Source of the DNA: Streptomyces longisporoflavus
Lineage (GTDB): Bacteria; Actinomycetota; Actinomycetes; Streptomycetales; Streptomycetaceae
Direction: 5' to 3'
Length of the DNA stretch: 64,000 bases
Assembly: GCF_014649775.1 (NCBI RefSeq)
Contig: NZ_BMTR01000001.1
Coordinates: 744,001-808,000 of the forward strand
The notes under the pieces were generated by a model that worked only from the letters and a program-made list of their open reading frames with translations, did not search any database and was not told the origin of the DNA. Position numbers and translations under genes: made by a program. Of this stretch, positions 56,876-64,000 are shown piece after piece. The first letter of the stretch is position 1. The number at the start of each line of letters is the position of its first letter.

Positions 56876-58108
56876 TCAGGAGTCGGACGGCAGGGTCCGG
56901 ACGAAAACGTCGTAGGTGGCGTTGGTGTCGCCGGGGACGAGGTCGGGGGCGGACGAGGAGAAGGTGACCATGCTGTTGTCGCCGGTGATCGCCACCCGGC
57001 CGGGATCGCCGGTGACCGGACTGCCGTCCGTCGTGGTGGTCACGGTCCGCACCTCTCCGGTCCCAAGGTTCCGGATGAAGAGCGGTCGTGGCGCCGCGTC
57101 CGGGCCGATGCCGGCGGTGTAGAGCGCGAAGCGGCCGTCAGGGCTGAGCCTGCCGCCGCCGGTGACGGTCTCGTTTCCGGCGGGCGGGATCGGCCGGGTG
57201 GTGCCCGCCGCCGGCTCGCGGATGAAGGTGTTCGAGTTCTGGTCGTCCGCCGTCACCGGGCTGTCGTCGGCGCGGTTGAAGAGCACCAGGCTGCCGTCCG
57301 CGTTCAACGACAGCTGGTTCACGGTGCGCTCCGGCGTCTCACCGTTCTGCGAGACGTCCACCATCTGCCGCTCGCCGGTATGGCGGTCGTAGAGGTAGGC
57401 GTTGCCCCGCGCGGCACCCGCGGAGACGTGCCGGGTGTGGGTGTACGCGATGCGCTGCCCGTCGTCGCTGATCACGGGTCCGCCCGCGTAGTAGGTGTCG
57501 GTCGCGGTGTTGGGCTGGCTCACCCACTGCGTCGTGGCGTCCTGCAGATCACGCACGTACACCCTTGAGCCCTCGGCCGCCGTCGACCCGATGGGGCGGC
57601 TTGCCTCGAACACGACGTAGCGGCCGGAGCCGCTGATCCGGGCGTTGTACGCGCCGCCGCCGGCGAACGCACCGAGGTCGAGGTCCACCCGCCGGGTGTC
57701 GCCCGTCGGCAGGTCGCGCACGTACAGACCAGTGCGTGACTTGAGCACCACGCGGTTCTCCGAGGCGTCGAAGTCGTGCACCTCCGCCGGGATGCCGTCG
57801 ACGGCCACCCGCTCCAGCGTGTCCGTCCGCAGGTCGCGCAGGTAGGACCAGTACTGCCCGCCGGGCGGGACCGTATAGGGGCGTACGAGGTTCGTCGCCT
57901 GCGAGACGAAGGCGACATAGCGGCCGTTCCTGCTGATCACCGGTGCGTACGACGCCCTGTTGGCCTGCGTCCCGTCGGCGGCCACGCTGATCCGCTCCGT
58001 CGCCGCGTCCCCGCTCGCGGACCCCGCGCCGGCTGTGCCCATCGGCAGCAGCGCCGCCAGCAGGCCGGCCCCTAACGCGCCCGTCATCGCCGATAAGAGT
58101 CTTCGCAT
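56876..58108 (-). CDS. Secreted TolB/PD40-type beta-propeller protein, 410 aa
   Basis: Signal peptide (LLSAMTGALGAGLLAALLPM, cleavage near AGA). WD40-like (PD40) blades follow: ISRNGRYVAFVSQATNLV, ISGSGRYVVFEASRPIGS, ISDDGQRIAYTHTRHVSA, LNADGSLVLFNRADDSPV, LSPDGRFALYTAGIGPDA and ITGDNSMVTFSSSAPDLV. Extracellular propeller with no catalytic residues evident; probably a binding protein. GGGGGGAA places the start at the ATG at 58108. It is divergent from the GH81 gene. Confidence 0.88.
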   Translation of the reverse strand: MRRLLSAMTGALGAGLLAALLPMGTAGAGSASGDAATERISVAADGTQANRASYAPVISRNGRYVAFVSQATNLVRPYTVPPGGQYWSYLRDLRTDTLERVAVDGIPAEVHDFDASENRVVLKSRTGLYVRDLPTGDTRRVDLDLGAFAGGGAYNARISGSGRYVVFEASRPIGSTAAEGSRVYVRDLQDATTQWVSQPNTATDTYYAGGPVISDDGQRIAYTHTRHVSAGAARGNAYLYDRHTGERQMVDVSQNGETPERTVNQLSLNADGSLVLFNRADDSPVTADDQNSNTFIREPAAGTTRPIPPAGNETVTGGGRLSPDGRFALYTAGIGPDAAPRPLFIRNLGTGEVRTVTTTTDGSPVTGDPGRVAITGDNSMVTFSSSAPDLVPGDTNATYDVFVRTLPSDS

Positions 58109-58327
58109 GTTCCCCCCTGGGCATTCCCGGCCCCGGCCTCCTGCCGAGGCGCCCCGCGATACAACCGCGCCGGCTCCGCCACGGGCAATCAGTCCGGTTC
58201 TGTACAACTGTCTGGACGCGCCCCGGGCGTCAGGGACGTCGCGGTGTTCCCCCGGTGGCGGGTCTCTTCAAGCCTCGAAGGCGCAACTGCCGTGCGGCGG
58301 GCGCCCGATGCCCGCCTGCCCCGCCTA

Positions 58328-58356
58328 TTGACGCTTGTTTGCGCTGCCTTTACGTT
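58328..58356 (+). promoter_or_regulatory. Promoter TTGACG-17-TACGTT for the GH81 glucanase
   Basis: TTGACG (58328-58333) and TACGTT (58351-58356) are 17 bp apart, close to consensus for a vegetative promoter. The predicted start, near 58363, falls just before the LacI-type palindrome. Confidence 0.65.
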
Positions 58357-58366
58357 CCTCGACATC

Positions 58367-58380
58367 TGAGAGCGCTCTCA
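58367..58380. promoter_or_regulatory. LacI/CebR-type operator TGAGAGCGCTCTCA
   Basis: A perfect 14-bp palindrome close to the CebR operator TGGGAGCGCTCCCA. It sits immediately downstream of the predicted transcription start, where a LacI-family repressor would block elongation or initiation until a beta-glucan oligosaccharide is present. Confidence 0.75.
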
Positions 58381-58416
58381 AGACGCCCTCCCCGTCATGA
58401 GTTTGAGGTGCCGTCC

Positions 58417-61206
58417 ATGCCATACCCCCGCCTACGCCCCGTCCGCCACGCAAGACCGGCCGCCGCCCTCGCGCTGGTCGCCGCCCTGGCCGGCGTCGGT
58501 CTCGGCCCTGCCGCCACCCCGGCGGCGGCAGCCAACATCCCGGTAGGCTCCGGCAGTTACTCCGACACCCGCCCCGCGGGAGCCTCCGGGCCCACGACCA
58601 ACACCGGCACCCCGGTGACCCCCAAGGTCACCTCGGCCGCCAAGGGCAAGCCGGTCCCCACCAACGACTGGTGGTCCTCCCTGGCCTTCCAGCGGTACGG
58701 CGACAACCCGTACTCCACCCCGATGTACGGACACCCGCTCACCTACCAGGCCGTCTCCGGAGGCCTGGAGGTCGGCTACCCCACCACGTCCGCGGTCGTC
58801 GGCGACGGCCGCCAGTACGAGTACGCGCACAAGCGCGATCTCACCCTCGGCCTGAGCGGCCTCAACTCCGCGGACACCAAAGCCGACGCCTGGTCCGACT
58901 GGACCGTCACCCCCTACTGGTCGGACGGCAGCCGCACCCTGCGCACCACCATCGGCCACGGCCTGCCCTACGTCTACGCCAAGGGGTCGGGCGGCAACGC
59001 CCAGATCACCACCGCCGGTGCGCCGAGCGTCTTCGCGGACCAGGGCAACGTACTCGGCATCACGATCGCGGGCCACCACTACGCCCTCTTCGCCCCCGGC
59101 GGCAGCGACTGGACGGTCTCGGGCTCCACGATCACTGCCGGCCTGGGCGCCAAGGACTACTTCTCCCTGGCCGTGCTCCCGTCGACCGACGCGCTCGCCA
59201 CGTACAAGAAGTACGCCTACAGCTTCGTGACCGGATCCAAGGCGTCCTGGTCCTCCGCGGCAGGCTCGGTCAAGGCGGACTACACCCTCACCACCCAGGC
59301 GCAGGAGGGCAGCGAGACCGGCACGCTCCAGGCCCTCTACCGCCACCAGTGGCTGCACACGAGCGACGCGCTGACCTCCTACACCTACAAGTCGCCGCGC
59401 GGCACGATGAAGGTCCGCGAGGGCACATCCTTCACCACCACCCAGAAGTCCTCGTCCGTCCTGCCCGCCCTGCCCAAGTCCTCGGGCGTGGACCGGGCGC
59501 GTCTGAAGACCTACCTCGACGACGTGGCGAACGCCTCCGACCCGTTCTCGGGCGCCACCGACACCTACTGGACGGGCAAGGCCCTCGGCCGGCTCGCCCA
59601 ACTCGTCCCGGTCGCCGAGCAGATCGGCGAGACCGGTACCCGCGACAAACTCCTCGGTCTGCTCAAGGGCCGCCTCCAGGAGTGGTTCACCGCAGGCGGG
59701 GCGAGTGAGTTCTCGTACGACAAGGACTGGAAGACCCTGACCGGCTACCCGGCGTCGTACGGCAGCGACACCGAACTCAACGACCACCACTTCCACTACA
59801 GCTACTACGTCTACGCGGCGGCGATCGTCGCCCAGTACGACCAGGCCTGGGCCGCCGACTCGGCGTGGGGCGGCATGGTCAAGACGCTCATCAAGGACGC
59901 CGTCAACCCCGCACGCGGCGACTCGGCCTTCCCCTTCCTGCGCGGCTTCGACGTCTACGCGGGCCACAGCTGGGCCTCGGGGCACCAGGGCTTCGCCGCG
60001 GGCAACAACCAGGAGTCCTCCTCGGAGTCGACCAACCTCAGCGCGGCCCTCGTGCTGTGGGGTTCGGCCACCGACAACGCCGAACTCCGCGACCTGGGCG
60101 CCTACTTGCTGACCACCGAGTCGGAGGCGATCGCCCAGTACTGGTTCGACGCCGACGAGCAGGTCTTCCCCTCCGGGTTCGGCCATGACACGGCCGGCAT
60201 GGTGTGGGGGAGCGGCGCGGCGTACGCGACGTGGTGGACGGCCAATCCGGAGGAGATCCACGGCATCAACGCCCTGCCCATAACCGGCGGCTCACTGCAC
60301 CTGTCCGGGCACAAGGCCGCGATCCGGCGCAATCTCGCCGAGATGGTCCGGGAGAACGGCGGCCCGGCCGTCGAATGGCGCGACATCCTCTGGGAATTCG
60401 AATCGCTGGCCGACCCGGCCGCGGCCAAGTCCAAGTGGGACGCGGGCAACGCCGGTTATACGCCCGAGCAGGGAGAGTCCAAGGCGCACACCTACCACTG
60501 GATCAACACCCTGGACACGCTCGGCGCCCCCGATACGACCGTCACGGGCGACATCCCGACCTCGGCGGTCTTCACCAAGGGCACGACACGCACTTACGCG
60601 GCGCACAACTTCGGCGCCTCGCCGCGCACGGTCACCTTCTCCGACGGCAAGACCCTCACGGTCCCGGCCCGCTCCACGGCGACGGGCACCGGAACGGGCG
60701 GCGGCGATCCCGACCCCGACCCGCCCACGGGCAACGTCTTCCAGCTCCGCACGGGAGGAACCCTCACCACGGCGAGCGGAGCCACGTCCGGCAGCGACAC
60801 CCTCGCCTCGGCGGGCGGTGCGAACCACGACGGGACACCACACCAGCCGCAGGTCTACGAGGCGAAGAAGGTCAACGGCACCCTCTCATCGGGCAAGTCG
60901 ACGACCTTCCGCCTCCAGGTGGACGCCGGAACCGCGGTCGGCCTGGGCCAGCAGGCCAGGATCAGTTACGACCTCACCGGTGACGGCACCTTCGAGCGGA
61001 CGGAGACCTACCAGTACTTCGCCACCGACCCGGTGAACGGCTGGGAGGCCTACAGCGAGGGCCGCGGCCTCAAGTCGGCGACCGGCCAACTGGGGGACCT
61101 GAAGAACGGCACGGTCCGCCTGGAGGTGTGGTCGGCGATCGGCAACGCTCCGGCCAAGCTGCGGACCGGGACGGCCGACTCGACCCTGACGATCCCCTTC
61201 GGCTGA
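58417..61206 (+). CDS. Secreted GH81 endo-beta-1,3-glucanase with CBM56, 929 aa
   Basis: Signal peptide (ALALVAALAGVGLGPAATPA, then AAAAN). GH81 catalytic domain to about residue 750: PTNDWWSSLAFQRYGDNPYS, YEYAHKRDLTLGLSGLNSAD, ELNDHHFHYSYYVYAAAIVA with the catalytic Asp, and AGNNQESSSESTNLSAALVL with the catalytic Glu residues. A Gly/Pro linker (GTGTGGGDPDPDPPTG) leads to a CBM56 beta-1,3-glucan-binding module (NVFQLRTGGTLTTASGATSG, ISYDLTGDGTFERTETYQYF). It degrades laminarin, curdlan or fungal wall glucan outside the cell. Promoter and LacI-type operator are upstream, a strong terminator downstream. Confidence 0.95.
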   Translation: MPYPRLRPVRHARPAAALALVAALAGVGLGPAATPAAAANIPVGSGSYSDTRPAGASGPTTNTGTPVTPKVTSAAKGKPVPTNDWWSSLAFQRYGDNPYSTPMYGHPLTYQAVSGGLEVGYPTTSAVVGDGRQYEYAHKRDLTLGLSGLNSADTKADAWSDWTVTPYWSDGSRTLRTTIGHGLPYVYAKGSGGNAQITTAGAPSVFADQGNVLGITIAGHHYALFAPGGSDWTVSGSTITAGLGAKDYFSLAVLPSTDALATYKKYAYSFVTGSKASWSSAAGSVKADYTLTTQAQEGSETGTLQALYRHQWLHTSDALTSYTYKSPRGTMKVREGTSFTTTQKSSSVLPALPKSSGVDRARLKTYLDDVANASDPFSGATDTYWTGKALGRLAQLVPVAEQIGETGTRDKLLGLLKGRLQEWFTAGGASEFSYDKDWKTLTGYPASYGSDTELNDHHFHYSYYVYAAAIVAQYDQAWAADSAWGGMVKTLIKDAVNPARGDSAFPFLRGFDVYAGHSWASGHQGFAAGNNQESSSESTNLSAALVLWGSATDNAELRDLGAYLLTTESEAIAQYWFDADEQVFPSGFGHDTAGMVWGSGAAYATWWTANPEEIHGINALPITGGSLHLSGHKAAIRRNLAEMVRENGGPAVEWRDILWEFESLADPAAAKSKWDAGNAGYTPEQGESKAHTYHWINTLDTLGAPDTTVTGDIPTSAVFTKGTTRTYAAHNFGASPRTVTFSDGKTLTVPARSTATGTGTGGGDPDPDPPTGNVFQLRTGGTLTTASGATSGSDTLASAGGANHDGTPHQPQVYEAKKVNGTLSSGKSTTFRLQVDAGTAVGLGQQARISYDLTGDGTFERTETYQYFATDPVNGWEAYSEGRGLKSATGQLGDLKNGTVRLEVWSAIGNAPAKLRTGTADSTLTIPFG

Positions 61207-61240
61207 CCGCGGATCCGCGTCCCGGTGACGCGGGCTGCTA

Positions 61241-61271
61241 CCGCTCCCCGCCCGTGACGGGCGGGGAGCGG
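61241..61271. terminator. Strong bidirectional terminator, 14-bp stem
   Basis: CCGCTCCCCGCCCG, loop TGA and CGGGCGGGGAGCGG form a perfect 14-bp stem between the convergent GH81 and Hsp70-like genes, placed 34 bp after one stop and 35 bp after the other. Confidence 0.85.
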
Positions 61272-61305
61272 AACCGTACGGGCCGTTCGGATTCCCGCAT
61301 ACACC

Positions 61306-63252
61306 TCACGAACGGCGGGTGCCGACCGGGTTGACGAAACGCTCGATCTCTTCGGCCCGGTCGTCCATCTGCGCGGCGATGGACTCCGCGACCTCCTCCA
61401 CGAGCTTGGTGATCTCGGTCGGCTCCAGGTGTGCCGACTCCAGCACTCGCTGAAGCCGCCAGCGTGCCGCGTACTCGATTCCCGCGGCACCGCCGACGAT
61501 CACGGCACCGGCCGCCGCTACCACCCCGGCGGCGGCGAGCAGCGGAGCGGCGCCCCCCTTGCGGAAGGCCTGCACCGCGCCATTCATGAGAACGCGGCCG
61601 GCCCCGTGCGCGCTTCCGGTGCTCGTCAGAATCTCCTGTGTCGTGCCAGCCGTCCACAAAACCCCGCGGATGCGTGCCTTCATCGCGGCGCTGACGACGT
61701 TCGGCACCGTCAGGTCGAGTCGAAAGCGGTCGTCCCGTATCCCGTAGGCGCGGCAGATGTCCAGGACGAGCGGGGTCAACGAGGACTCCAGCCGCGCCCG
61801 CATCCGCCCGAACACCGCGTCGACATCGGCCATCTCGCGGATCTGCTCGTCCAGCGAGGCCGACTCGACGTCGCTGTGCCCCGCGCCCGGGGCGACGCGC
61901 TGTCGCAGCAGACTTATCACCTCGTCGAACGATTCGAGGAGCGTGGTGCGGATTTCCCCGGTGAAGGCGGCCTGGTCTTTCAGGGCGCGGATGTCGCGCC
62001 GAAAGCGCTCCACCCCGACCCGGTGCCGGCCTGCGCTCGCCAGGCCGCGGGCCACCGTGAACGAGGGGGCCAGGTCGTTGCGCACCGCCGCGTCGGGAAA
62101 TGCCTCGGCGCAAGCCTCCCGTACGACCGGCATCCGCGAGCCGCCGCCGGTCACGACGATCAGCTGAGGCCGGGACGTGCCGAGGTGCCGCTTGGCCCGG
62201 GCCAGTACGGCGCGGAGGTCGTCCGCCCAGCCTCCGGGGGCGGCGACCAACTGGGGGATCTCCACGCCGCGCAGTCGGCCGCCGCCCTTGACGATGATCG
62301 GTGCGAACCGGGTGGCGCCCCCTTGGGGGATGGTGAGGAAGTTGCCCTTGTCCGCGTCGCCGGACGAGAACTGTGCCTCCTTGGCCCGACGGCACACCAG
62401 CCGGAGCATCTGTGCTCCGCCGGGCATCGCCAGGGCGTCGGTGAACTCCTTGTCCTCGGCGAGTTCCCTGCGGATGAGGGCGGCGAGAGCGTCATCGATC
62501 CGCCGGCAGCCGAGTGAGGCGCCCACCGGAAGATTGTTCGGTTCGAGATCGTCGACGAACGTGAAGTCCGTGGTCGAGGACCCGACATCGACGATGAGGA
62601 CCTCTCGCAGTGCGTCGCGATCGACACCATTGCCCCGGGTTCCCGCGTGCCGGTCCCGGACGTGGACCAGCGCGGACTGCGACTCGGGCATGAGCCGCAC
62701 GGGCACGTCGAGAGGGGCGAACTGCCTCGCATACGCCTCGACGGCGTCCACGGGCCATCCGGCGGGATGCCCCACATACACCGCGCAGTCCTCCTTGACC
62801 TCGGGACGGCGGCGGAAGAACTCGCGCAGCAGCGCCTGGGCGAACGGCACCTGTCGCGGCATGACCTGCTGCTCGGGGTCGAAGGCGGTCTTGAAGTTCA
62901 CGCTGAACTGGAGACAGTCCCTGGACATCACGGCTTGTTCGCCGATCAGAAGCCGGGTGGTCTCCTCATGATCCCCGTCATGGTCCTGGTCCCGGGTCTG
63001 GGGCTGGTTCTGCTCGTGGTCCTGTTCGTCGTTCCGGGCTTCGTCGTCGTGCTTCCCGTACTCCCACGCGATCGCCGTGATGATGCTTTTCTCTTTGGTG
63101 TCCCGTTCGAAGACCTCCGGCTCGGCCCCCGTGGTGTCCGGGTCCGTCGACAGCCAGCACAGGGCGCTCTCGCCGTCCCCGATGTCGAGTCCGATGACAT
63201 GGCGGGGGCCGGGGGAGCGGAAGGGCTCCTGCGGAGAAGATGCCTGGCTCAT
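61306..63252 (-). CDS. Hsp70/actin-like ATPase with hydrophobic C-terminal segment, 648 aa
   Basis: The actin-like ATPase fold is visible: phosphate-1 HVIGLDIGDGESALCW, phosphate-2 VLIVDVGSSTTDFTFVDD and adenosine motif LIVVTGGGSRMPVVREACAE. The substrate domain of DnaK is absent; instead an extended helical region leads to LLAAAGVVAAAGAVIVGGAA, a glycine-zipper-like membrane or pore segment, and a charged tail. An Asp/Gln/His-rich insertion (about residues 70-95) sits in the N-lobe. The ATG overlaps the stop of the KAP NTPase gene (ATGA), so the two act together. Not a housekeeping chaperone; the function is unknown. Confidence 0.87.
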   Translation of the reverse strand: MSQASSPQEPFRSPGPRHVIGLDIGDGESALCWLSTDPDTTGAEPEVFERDTKEKSIITAIAWEYGKHDDEARNDEQDHEQNQPQTRDQDHDGDHEETTRLLIGEQAVMSRDCLQFSVNFKTAFDPEQQVMPRQVPFAQALLREFFRRRPEVKEDCAVYVGHPAGWPVDAVEAYARQFAPLDVPVRLMPESQSALVHVRDRHAGTRGNGVDRDALREVLIVDVGSSTTDFTFVDDLEPNNLPVGASLGCRRIDDALAALIRRELAEDKEFTDALAMPGGAQMLRLVCRRAKEAQFSSGDADKGNFLTIPQGGATRFAPIIVKGGGRLRGVEIPQLVAAPGGWADDLRAVLARAKRHLGTSRPQLIVVTGGGSRMPVVREACAEAFPDAAVRNDLAPSFTVARGLASAGRHRVGVERFRRDIRALKDQAAFTGEIRTTLLESFDEVISLLRQRVAPGAGHSDVESASLDEQIREMADVDAVFGRMRARLESSLTPLVLDICRAYGIRDDRFRLDLTVPNVVSAAMKARIRGVLWTAGTTQEILTSTGSAHGAGRVLMNGAVQAFRKGGAAPLLAAAGVVAAAGAVIVGGAAGIEYAARWRLQRVLESAHLEPTEITKLVEEVAESIAAQMDDRAEEIERFVNPVGTRRS

Positions 63253-64000
63253 GACGGCTCCTCGGGTGCGGAGGGCAGGCCACCGGTCACGGTGAGGATC
63301 TCGGTGAGGAGTCTGATCTCCTGCTCGTTGGGCGGTGGCGGGAAGCCGAACCCCGCGCGGTGCGCCGATACATCCGCGAGGAGGCGTCGTACGCCCGGGT
63401 TTTCCAGGGCGACCGTTTCGTCCCGGCCGCCGAGTTGTGTCTTTCTGGCCTCCGCCTCGTCGAAGCGGAACCAGATGGCGGGATCTTCCTGGAGGACGAG
63501 GAAGAAGGACGGATGCAGCATCCGTAAGGACAGCAGAACACCGGCGTGCAGCAGTCGTCGTACGGACGGCGCCTGTTGCAGTTCCAGGGTCGCGGCGGAG
63601 AGATTGAGGCCGTTGATGAATCTGCGCACCCGTCGGGGATTGGCGCCGAAGGCGGATCGGATCAGTTCCCAGAGTTCCAGGGATTCGGCCATTTCCGGGG
63701 GTCGGACCGTTGTCCGCAATTGCCGGTAGAGCGCTTCGAACGGTACGACGGGCAGGTGGTACGGGAAGTGGATCAGTTTTTCCAGGTACTGCTGGCCTCG
63801 GACGAGATCGGGTTCCTCCGCGTTGGCCTTTCGCCCGGCCGCCTCGGTGATCGCCTGTTGGTCCATCGCCAGGACGAAGACACAGGACGCCTCGCCGAGG
63901 AACAGCTTGAGGGAGTCCAGTACGGTGATGGCCGCTTCCTGCGTGCAGCGGTCGAGGTCGTCGACGAAGAGGACGAGCCGGCCGCCGTTCGTGTACCGGT
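63249..64000 (-). CDS. KAP-family P-loop NTPase (5' end missing)
   Basis: The visible C-terminal 250 residues start with the Walker B motif of KAP NTPases, GGRLVLFVDDLDRCTQEAAI, followed by VLDSLKLFLGEASCVFVLAM and DQQAITEAA, then YLEKLIHFPYHLPVVPFEAL and FGANPRRVRRFINGLNLSAA, the typical KAP sensor region. The Walker A part lies outside the window. KAP proteins are often membrane-associated and include phage-exclusion PifA-type proteins. The stop overlaps the Hsp70-like start by 4 bp, a tightly coupled pair. Confidence 0.88.
   Translation of the reverse strand, partial: RYTNGGRLVLFVDDLDRCTQEAAITVLDSLKLFLGEASCVFVLAMDQQAITEAAGRKANAEEPDLVRGQQYLEKLIHFPYHLPVVPFEALYRQLRTTVRPPEMAESLELWELIRSAFGANPRRVRRFINGLNLSAATLELQQAPSVRRLLHAGVLLSLRMLHPSFFLVLQEDPAIWFRFDEAEARKTQLGGRDETVALENPGVRRLLADVSAHRAGFGFPPPPNEQEIRLLTEILTVTGGLPSAPEEPS

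Larger units (their letters stand above)
58109..58416. other. 308-bp divergent promoter region, TolB-like gene / GH81 gene
   Basis: The right half carries the GH81 promoter and LacI-type operator listed separately. On the left nothing stands out for the TolB-like gene. Confidence 0.5.

Overview
The window looks like a Streptomyces chromosome, or that of a very close relative. Base composition and third codon positions are strongly GC-rich, GTG and TTG starts and ATGA/GTGA overlaps are frequent, and WhiB-like, CsbD, gas-vesicle and STAS genes are present. I see no tRNA, rRNA, CRISPR array or integrase. Insertion sequences survive only as fragments.

Region by region. 1-4.9 kb: the 3' part is missing from a large secreted PA14/glucose-sorbosone-dehydrogenase/CBM/DUF1080 protein, followed by small stress genes (CsbD, WhiB-like, a short acidic protein). 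4.9-11.4 kb: zinc alcohol dehydrogenase, SDR, a cysteine-bearing SufR-like regulator and a DUF3291 gene that both appear to be leaderless, an acetyltransferase, a GT4 glycosyltransferase and a RibD-C reductase. 11.6-16.8 kb: crotonase, IclR regulator, then a coupled three-gene Rieske oxygenase operon (VanA-like, a 67-residue cysteine protein, VanB-like) and a nitrilase-family hydrolase. 16.8-22.1 kb: HAD hydrolase, DUF3253, a TetR/hydrolase pair behind a double operator, DUF1838, ankyrin protein. 22.1-25.8 kb: an amino-acid catabolic cluster (DauR/YheO regulator, RidA, DSD1-type PLP lyase, threonine/hydroxyaspartate-type dehydratase) behind a 40-bp palindrome. 25.9-34.8 kb: L,D-transpeptidase-like lipoprotein, secreted repeat protein, VOC protein, secreted amidase, DUF4232 lipoprotein, phytanoyl-CoA-dioxygenase-like gene, SRPBCC and GNAT proteins.

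34.8-36.9 kb and 43.4-44.5 kb are scars of transposition: an IS481 fragment, a frameshifted IS5 transposase joined to a decayed methyltransferase gene, and two related IS5 tails facing each other around a small membrane gene. Between them lie a double-MerR/DUF6194 divergent pair, a 3-hydroxyisobutyrate-dehydrogenase-like gene, a DUF5937/ArsR regulator and an FG-GAP secreted protein with a PHO-box-like repeat.

44.6-46.0 kb holds the most striking item: a short threonyl-tRNA synthetase without the editing domain. It is preceded by a 16-codon leader ORF containing Thr-Thr-Thr and a 13-bp GC-rich attenuator hairpin. This is the layout expected for ribosome-mediated attenuation by threonine supply.

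46-58 kb, all on the minus strand, has an osmoadaptation and buoyancy theme: CsbD, a fused glycine/sarcosine plus dimethylglycine methyltransferase (glycine betaine synthesis), two coupled STAS proteins and a complete gvpOAFGYZJLSK gas-vesicle cluster. A secreted TolB-like propeller follows. 58-64 kb: a GH81-CBM56 beta-1,3-glucanase with a promoter and a LacI-type operator, a strong terminator, and a translationally coupled KAP P-loop NTPase/Hsp70-like pair that runs off the right edge.
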